Shown piece by piece: positions 13,478 through 18,574 of a stretch of DNA of 18,574 nt; positions within the stretch are counted from its first letter, which is position 1, and each line of letters begins with the position of its first letter. A model generated the notes under the pieces. It saw only the letters and a program-made list of their open reading frames with translations, was not told where the DNA came from and searched no databases. A program made the translations under genes and the position numbers. Source of the stretch: Nitrospinota bacterium (GTDB lineage Bacteria; Nitrospinota_A; UBA7883; JACRLM01); assembly GCA_015231995.1 (NCBI GenBank), contig JADGAO010000036.1, positions 1 to 18,574 of the forward strand, in the 5' to 3' direction.

Positions 13478-15139
13478 TCACCAAACGCCAGGAATGAACT
13501 TGTATTTCACCTTCTGGCAATACGCCACATAATCCCGGTCATTGCTCAGATGCCTCTCTTCCGTCACTGCGCGCAGGTAATAAATGAAACCGCTCGTGGC
13601 CAGGAACAGGAACTGCCAGGGGCTTGAAAAATTCCTCACGCTCTCGCACCACCATGCGATGTTCTTTCCGATATACGCAGGATGCCGGACGAAGGCGTAA
13701 GGCCCACGGGTGATTATCCCCCTGTTCGTAAGGTTGCTGAACCGCAACCCGAAAGCCATCGTCGCCCATGCCAACACCATTACCGAGCCGAGTTTCACCA
13801 GCCGAAGGATAAATTCGGCGAAGTTATTCATGGCGTCGGCGTAAGCGGCGTCCATGAACCACAGGCGGGTAAAATCCACAATGGGCATTCCGGGCATGCT
13901 CTGGCTATAGGGCAGGTAACTGTTGGTCAACATGTTGAGTGGCGGATAGCAGGCCAGAGCCGCGATCCAGCCGCTCAGCGTTGGGTCAACGCTTTTGGAT
14001 TTGTTGTCCAGCCAGCGCGAAGAGCAAACGTAGCCCACCAGGCCCAGGGACGTATCCATAAGGAACATGCCGTGGACAGCGGTTGCGAAGAAATAATCGA
14101 ACAACGACCAGAAGGTTACGCCGCCCCCCTGCGTTCCTCCGACGCGGCTCAATACAATCGCTGTTTGATCGAAAAATTTCGGGAAAAAAGCGAATAGCTG
14201 GTTCACATTGATAAACAGGAATGTGATCATCACCGGGACAAAAAACAGTTTTACCCCCATGTCCCGCACGGTAACCAGGTTGGACCTGTTGAGAAAAGCT
14301 CTACGCGCATGGCGCGTGTCTTTTAGAACCATGCTTTTCATGACAGCGCGGAAGAAGATCAAAATGACAAAACCGGGATCCTTCCTGTCCTCAGCCAGGC
14401 TTTTCCGCATAAGGTTCGTCACAAAGGCGTAAGGCAACCCCGCCACGGCGTATATTGTGAACAGGTACGATACAGTTATCCGCCAATTCTCATAGTACTC
14501 GCCGGTAAAAAAAGGATGAGATAAAAAGACCACTATCGCCGCGCCGAATAGCGCAAGCCCAGCCAGCCAGCGGAAAAAGGCCGTTTTAATAGCCCATCCA
14601 ACCGGGGCCGTCACCGATTTATCTGTTTGGCGTCCGCCAAGACCGGAGGCCCATACCGTAGCTATCGCCACTCCGCATATGGCGAACGAAACCTCCATGT
14701 TTGTCCATGCCCAGCCCATAAATAAGGCGGAAGAATCGGCGATAAATGGTTTTTTCCCAATCGCCACTATCCATGAGAGGTGAACGCCAACGTACGCGGC
14801 CAGCAAGGTGGCGGCGCGCCGGACAGGGTCTTTGCGCAATTCCCATGTGGCCATCAGCGCGAATGATAACGACACCACCGCGAGCAGGTCGAAATAGCTT
14901 CTGTGTATGGAATTAAACGAGTAGCCGGAAGGCATCCACGAGAGGCAATTCAAAACCTTTGGGCCGCCGTTTGGCAGGATTTTGGTTATGTAGATCGCAT
15001 ATGCGGAACAGGTTACGAGTGTAAAAAGACCGCCTATAACGCCAGTCCATATTTCCTGATGGCCTACAGCCGGGTCGAATGGTTGGACAGCCGGTCTGCC
15101 ATCCCGTGGAAGATTGTTAACAGATTGCGATACACTCAT
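13478..15139 (-). CDS. Polytopic membrane protein with isoprenylcysteine methyltransferase-like C-terminus
   Basis: 553 aa from the ATG at 15139. An in-frame TTG at 15172 would add 11 residues; neither start has a strong ribosome binding site. It has about ten hydrophobic segments, so it is an inner-membrane protein. The last ~75 residues carry the PEMT/ICMT-type signature: GPYAFVRHPAYIGK, then a hydrophobic helix, then EERHL and a YxxYCQKVKYKFIPGVW tail. In this family these residues bind S-adenosylmethionine and the substrate. Family members methylate small lipophilic or prenylated substrates; the substrate here is unknown. The long N-terminal membrane region (~470 aa) is much larger than a typical ~200-aa ICMT, so this is a fusion or a larger subfamily. 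It stands alone on the minus strand. Confidence 0.75.
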   Translation of the reverse strand: MSVSQSVNNLPRDGRPAVQPFDPAVGHQEIWTGVIGGLFTLVTCSAYAIYITKILPNGGPKVLNCLSWMPSGYSFNSIHRSYFDLLAVVSLSFALMATWELRKDPVRRAATLLAAYVGVHLSWIVAIGKKPFIADSSALFMGWAWTNMEVSFAICGVAIATVWASGLGGRQTDKSVTAPVGWAIKTAFFRWLAGLALFGAAIVVFLSHPFFTGEYYENWRITVSYLFTIYAVAGLPYAFVTNLMRKSLAEDRKDPGFVILIFFRAVMKSMVLKDTRHARRAFLNRSNLVTVRDMGVKLFFVPVMITFLFINVNQLFAFFPKFFDQTAIVLSRVGGTQGGGVTFWSLFDYFFATAVHGMFLMDTSLGLVGYVCSSRWLDNKSKSVDPTLSGWIAALACYPPLNMLTNSYLPYSQSMPGMPIVDFTRLWFMDAAYADAMNNFAEFILRLVKLGSVMVLAWATMAFGLRFSNLTNRGIITRGPYAFVRHPAYIGKNIAWWCESVRNFSSPWQFLFLATSGFIYYLRAVTEERHLSNDRDYVAYCQKVKYKFIPGVW

Positions 15140-15653
15140 CAAGTATAAACCGGCATTTCCGGGAGTCCTCAAGTATTGGCGTTATTTTAGATACAGTTGT
15201 CTTATTCGGCAATACGAATCAGGGTTACTGGCGTGGCGGGATGCCATGTTTTTCAGAAGTTTCTATCTGTAAAATGCGGGATACGATGCCATAATTAACC
15301 TTTGTGGGAACCAGGACAGGGTATTGAGAGGCTCATAGTGCGACTTTCTATTTTCGCTTCCCCGTGGTCGCCTGGCCACGGTTCCTTCTTTTGCAGGAGA
15401 GCTTTGCATAATCCTCCACGTTCGCAATATTGTCACTCTGATACCTTCGAAGGACTCAGGGTAAACTCCGCGAAGAATCAATCAAAGTTTGTCATCCTGA
15501 ACGAAGTGAAGAATCTATCGATAGATGTCATTCTGAGCAACGCGAAGAATCCATCTAATAGAATAATTTGTTCTACTTTGATCCTTCGGTCGCTGAGGCT
15601 CCCTCAGGATGACAAAAAGTGAAACTCCCTCAGCTCCCGCAGGATGACAAAAT
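15140..15653. other. Repeat-rich intergenic region between divergent genes
   Basis: About 500 bp between the membrane methyltransferase-like gene (-) and the GT-C/TPR gene (+). The left ~300 bp shows no gene. The right ~160 bp is filled by dispersed-repeat copies described separately. Promoters for both genes must lie here, but I cannot pick them out. Confidence 0.5.
15491..15648. repeat. Cluster of GTCATCCTGA-type dispersed intergenic repeats
   Basis: Two direct copies begin with GTCATCCTGA (15491) and GTCATTCTGA (15527), each running on to GAAGAATC. Two inverted copies end in CAGGATGAC (15605-15613 and 15640-15648), and the third starts with GATCCTTCGG at 15580. Diverged relatives occur near 15431-15465 and 13385-13412. 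Such GTCATCCTGA…GAAGAATC units recur in intergenic DNA of many environmental bacterial genomes as I remember them. The last copy supplies the AGGA in front of the next gene. Confidence 0.7.
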
Positions 15654-17387
15654 ATGCTGATGGCCCGTCACATTTCCCAAGCCCTTCTCATTATCTCTGC
15701 CGTAGCGTTCTGTTACCACGGCATCCTCGATTATCCGTTCCTGTTCGATGACATTCCGCATATCCAGATAAACGACGCGATAAAGGATGTCTCCAATATC
15801 GGCGGCCTGCTGGCCTATAATCCCGCGCGATTTCTGGTATTTCTATCCTTTGCCGTCAACTATCATTTCGGGGGTCTGGACACTTTCGGCTACCACCTTT
15901 TCAATATCGCCGTTCACATGGTCAACTCCCTGCTCGTTATGGCCTTTGGGATGGCTCTGGTGACGGCCTGGCGTGGAAGGGAGGCGCAATGGCCCTGGAC
16001 GTGGCTCCCGTTTTTCTCCGCCATCGTTTTTGCGGTTCACCCTCTGCATACCGGCGCGGTGACATACACCTGCCAGAGAAGCGCTTCTATGGTGGCTCTC
16101 CTGTACCTGTCTGCGATGACCCTGTATCTTTCGGCGGCCATTGCGAGTAAGGAGACGAACCAACCGGCGAAGTTCCGTTACGCGGGCGCCTTGATCTGCG
16201 CCACACTGGCCATGTTCACCAAACAAACGGCGGCGACCCTGCCAATAGCCCTCGTCATGCTCGATTTCTTTTTTATAGCCTCCTCTGAACGCAGGGAAAG
16301 GATAAGAAGGCTCGCGCCGTTTTTCATAATCATGCTCATCGGGCCGCTCATGGCCGTTACGGGAATGGACAGGGAACTGGGGGATATAGCCGACCGTGTG
16401 GAAACGATGCCGTCACATACAGAATATTTCCTGACGCAACTCAATGTGATCGTGACATATCTTCGGTTGATCGCGTTGCCTGTGAACCAGAATCTCGACT
16501 ACGATTATCCGATAGCGCATTCCATCTCGGACAGCGCCCTATCCGCCGGAATCCTTCTGGGCCTGTTGGCGTTGGCAGTGGCGTTTTACCGGCGTGAAAG
16601 GATGATATCGTTCGGGATACTTTTTTTCTTTCTCGCACTTTCCGTGGAGTCCTCCGTGTTTCCGCTGGAAGATGTGATATTCGAGCACAGGGCGTATCTT
16701 CCGTCGGCGGGGATCATAATCGCATTCTGGGCCGGGTTGTTTTACACGCTGGAGAAACTTGCCCCGGTCTGGTCTCGAAAAAAATCGGTGGTCGTCGCCA
16801 TGACTTTAACGTTGACCGCTTTAACGTCCGGTTATGCCGCCGCCACGATAAACCGGAACGAGGTGTGGCGCGACGGAGAGGCCCTATGGACGGACGTCGT
16901 TAAAAAGTCGCAGGGAAAAGCCAGGCCCCATAACAACCTCGGAGCCTTTTACTTTCATAAGGGAGACCTGGATAAAGCTGAGAAGTATTTCCGGCAATCT
17001 CTCGCCATAAATCCAAAATACGCGTTAAGCCTGTACGATATGGCTCTGCTCAACTTGAAACGGGGTGATTTGGACACGGCGCTCGATTATTTCGACAAGG
17101 CCGTCACCATTGACCCGCTCACTCCTTTCCCTCTCTTTTCGATGGGGGAGGGGTATCTTAAACGTGGCATGACCGCCGAAGCGGTGAAATGCTACCGCCT
17201 TGCCGTAAAGTTAAAACCCGGCATACCCAAGGGGTGGCAAGGGCTTGTGCATGCGCTTGACTCTGCTGGCGACAAACAAGGCGCGCAAGAAACGGCCAGT
17301 GAAGTTTTGCGCCGATGGCCAGAAGCGAGGAAAGACAGCCTCATCAGGGATTTGACGGCCCCGGATAAAATCAAGCCAGCTTCGTAA
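15654..17387 (+). CDS. TMTC-like GT-C glycosyltransferase with C-terminal TPRs
   Basis: A 577-aa membrane protein. Residues ~1-400 are polytopic, with about ten hydrophobic segments. The first extracytoplasmic loop carries the Asp-Asp pair D32-D33 (FLFDDIPHI) expected of GT-C enzymes of the PMT/TMTC type, and HPLHTGAVTYTCQRS near residues 125-139 matches the conserved HPxHTxAV loop. Residues ~420-555 hold about four tetratricopeptide repeats (NNLGAFYFHKGDLDKAEKYFRQSLAINPKY and following units, here listed by position only). Such proteins are predicted to transfer sugar from a lipid-linked donor to proteins outside the membrane, with the TPRs binding the acceptor; the actual substrate is unknown. 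An AGGA nine bases upstream supports the ATG at 15654, and another ATG follows at 15660. Its 3' end overlaps that of purM by 17 bp on the opposite strand. Confidence 0.8.
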   Translation: MLMARHISQALLIISAVAFCYHGILDYPFLFDDIPHIQINDAIKDVSNIGGLLAYNPARFLVFLSFAVNYHFGGLDTFGYHLFNIAVHMVNSLLVMAFGMALVTAWRGREAQWPWTWLPFFSAIVFAVHPLHTGAVTYTCQRSASMVALLYLSAMTLYLSAAIASKETNQPAKFRYAGALICATLAMFTKQTAATLPIALVMLDFFFIASSERRERIRRLAPFFIIMLIGPLMAVTGMDRELGDIADRVETMPSHTEYFLTQLNVIVTYLRLIALPVNQNLDYDYPIAHSISDSALSAGILLGLLALAVAFYRRERMISFGILFFFLALSVESSVFPLEDVIFEHRAYLPSAGIIIAFWAGLFYTLEKLAPVWSRKKSVVVAMTLTLTALTSGYAAATINRNEVWRDGEALWTDVVKKSQGKARPHNNLGAFYFHKGDLDKAEKYFRQSLAINPKYALSLYDMALLNLKRGDLDTALDYFDKAVTIDPLTPFPLFSMGEGYLKRGMTAEAVKCYRLAVKLKPGIPKGWQGLVHALDSAGDKQGAQETASEVLRRWPEARKDSLIRDLTAPDKIKPAS

Positions 17388-18459
17388 CGCCATTTCCCTT
17401 TTCAATATGTCCGATGATGAGCGGGGGTTCACCAGCAGACGAAAGAGCGGCGACAAAAGCTGGCGCGGCGTTTTTATCAATCACGATGACCAGCCCGATT
17501 CCCATATTGGTTGACCTGTACATATCATCCTCCGGCACGGCTCCGCCTTCCTGTATAAGCCGGAACAACGGCGGGATTTCCCATGCCGACCGCTTAATCA
17601 CCGCAGTCACGCTGTTGGGCAATATCCGGGGTATGTTGTCCACGAATCCGCCGCCGGTTATATGGGCGATTCCTTTCACCGGGTGTTTCTGCAGGAGCGG
17701 CCAGACAAGCTTCGAATAATCGCGGTGTGGCGCAAGCAGGGCCTCGCCAACCGTGCAACCAAGCTCCGGCCTGCTCGTGTCCACGGAAAATCCCATCTTG
17801 TCGAGCAGGACTTTGCGGGCCAGCGTGTAGCCGTTTGTGTGCAGTCCGCTGGACTTCAAACCGACGATGACGTCGCCTTCTGTTATCTCCGCGCCGGTGA
17901 GGATTTTCGATTTTTCCACGACCCCGGTGATGCAACCGGCCAGGTCGTATTCCCCCTTCGCGTAAATGCCGGGCAGTTCCGCCGTCTCCCCGCCCACGAG
18001 AGCCACGCCGTTTTCCGCGCAGGCGCCTGCCATGCCGATGACCAACTGCTCCACCTGCGACGGGTCGAGTTTTTCCACGGCTATGTAATCGAGGAACGTT
18101 ATCCCCCTGGCTCCCTGGCACAGGATGTCGTTGAGCGAATGGTTGACCAGGTCAACCCCAACCGTGTCGAACCTGTTCATCATGCGGGCGATCATCAGTT
18201 TGGTGCCCACTCCGTCCACGCTCTGTACAAGCGCTGGTTCTTTGTAGTTCCTGACGACGTCCGAAAGATCATAAAGCGAGCCGAACGTGCCAAGCCCAGT
18301 CATAACCATTTTGTTGTGCGAGGTCTTGACGGCGTTTTTTATGCGCCGGAGGCTCTCGTTGCCCGCGTCAATGTCCACCCCGGCGGTTTTGTATGTGATG
18401 TTACCAGAGCCTTCAACTTTTAACGTGGCAGAGACGTTACCCTTCGCGGCTATTTCCAT
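17371..18459 (-). CDS. purM: Phosphoribosylformylglycinamidine cyclo-ligase (AIR synthetase)
   Basis: 362 aa, close to the usual ~345. It catalyses the ATP-dependent ring closure of FGAM to AIR, the fifth step of purine synthesis, in the cytosol. Family motifs are clear: YKTAGVDIDAGN (23-34), LVQSVDGVGTK (77-87), GGETAELPG (156-164) and ITGGGFVDNIPR near 266-277. The first ~21 residues form an extension longer than in E. coli PurM. The ATG at 18459 is preceded by a modest AGAAGA, and no other ATG lies before the conserved start. The upstream gene overlaps its start by 23 bp, which suggests an operon. Its stop (17371-17373) lies inside the 3' end of the convergent GT-C/TPR gene, and no terminator hairpin is visible. 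Confidence 0.96.
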   Translation of the reverse strand: MEIAAKGNVSATLKVEGSGNITYKTAGVDIDAGNESLRRIKNAVKTSHNKMVMTGLGTFGSLYDLSDVVRNYKEPALVQSVDGVGTKLMIARMMNRFDTVGVDLVNHSLNDILCQGARGITFLDYIAVEKLDPSQVEQLVIGMAGACAENGVALVGGETAELPGIYAKGEYDLAGCITGVVEKSKILTGAEITEGDVIVGLKSSGLHTNGYTLARKVLLDKMGFSVDTSRPELGCTVGEALLAPHRDYSKLVWPLLQKHPVKGIAHITGGGFVDNIPRILPNSVTAVIKRSAWEIPPLFRLIQEGGAVPEDDMYRSTNMGIGLVIVIDKNAAPAFVAALSSAGEPPLIIGHIEKGNGVTKLA

Positions 18460-18574
18460 TTTTATCTTCTTTTTTCCTGTTCACAAACTTGCCAATCAGT
18501 GAAGCAAGGGCTGTAAATGAAATTGCCGCGCCCCATGGTTGCCCCATCGCAACAACAAGCCCGGAAGTCCCTAT
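18437..18574 (-). CDS. 3' end of an unidentified membrane protein gene (partial)
   Basis: An open frame enters from the right edge of the window and ends at TAA (18437-18439), 23 bp inside purM. The visible 45 residues include a hydrophobic segment (SGLVVAMGQPWGAAISFTAL…) and a charged tail (KFVNRKKEDKNGNSREG), as at the cytoplasmic C-terminus of a membrane protein. The family cannot be named from this fragment. Overlap with purM suggests co-transcription. Confidence 0.5.
   Translation of the reverse strand: MGTSGLVVAMGQPWGAAISFTALASLIGKFVNRKKEDKNGNSREG

Noticed and set aside
17594..18423. Long frames on the plus strand and an alternative minus frame across purM
   Set aside because: They are shadows of purM, whose frame carries all the AIR synthetase motifs.

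Overview
The window is a piece of bacterial chromosome with roughly balanced to slightly GC-rich coding DNA. It is interrupted by a 13-kb integrated element that looks like a phage satellite or phage-derived island. The host is probably a Gram-negative, environmental bacterium. Its flanks carry purM, tRNA-Thr(CGU), a TMTC-like GT-C/TPR membrane protein, and dispersed GTCATCCTGA-type intergenic repeats. I cannot assign a phylum from the sequence; a Nitrospinota-, Nitrospirota- or deltaproteobacteria-like lineage is only a guess.

Element boundaries (seen directly): a 50-bp perfect direct repeat lies at 125-174 and 13147-13196. The right copy is the 3' half of an intact minus-strand tRNA-Thr gene (13150-13224). 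The left copy is the orphan 3' fragment left by integration. The element is therefore 13,022 bp long (one repeat included).

Element contents, left to right: a P4-type tyrosine integrase (359-1561) and an ORF6N-domain protein 1 bp downstream; a 375-aa protein of unknown function in AT-richer DNA; a regulatory gap; then a tightly coupled operon of alpA-like regulator, a 50-aa ORF, a Toprim-DUF3987 primase/helicase, and a 178-aa protein. The last gene contains a mirror-symmetric array of eight GCTAC pentamers, a possible replication origin. Next is a 1666-aa secreted subtilisin-like protease with PEGA-like, Fn3-like and FG-GAP repeats. Finally, on the minus strand next to the tRNA, comes a lone phage terminase small subunit. 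There are no capsid, tail, portal or large terminase genes. Together, int + alpA + primase + terS without structural genes fit the layout of P4-like or PICI-like satellites. They would integrate and excise by Int/AlpA, replicate by the primase, and divert packaging of a helper phage through TerS. The giant protease would be the cargo. These roles are inferred from family knowledge, not shown by the sequence.

Cis-acting DNA of note: copies of a CGCTAGCCA-like 9-mer occur at both ends of the element, three near attL overlapping the predicted int promoter and two near attR. A perfect 27-bp palindrome lies inside the ORF6N gene. An 18-bp operator-like palindrome and a tandem ACCGCGAAAAA repeat lie upstream of alpA.

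Right flank (chromosome): tRNA-Thr; a minus-strand polytopic membrane protein with an isoprenylcysteine methyltransferase-like C-terminus; an intergenic stretch full of dispersed repeats; a TMTC-like GT-C/TPR protein (+); and, convergent with it, purM (-), preceded by the 3' end of an unidentified membrane protein gene.
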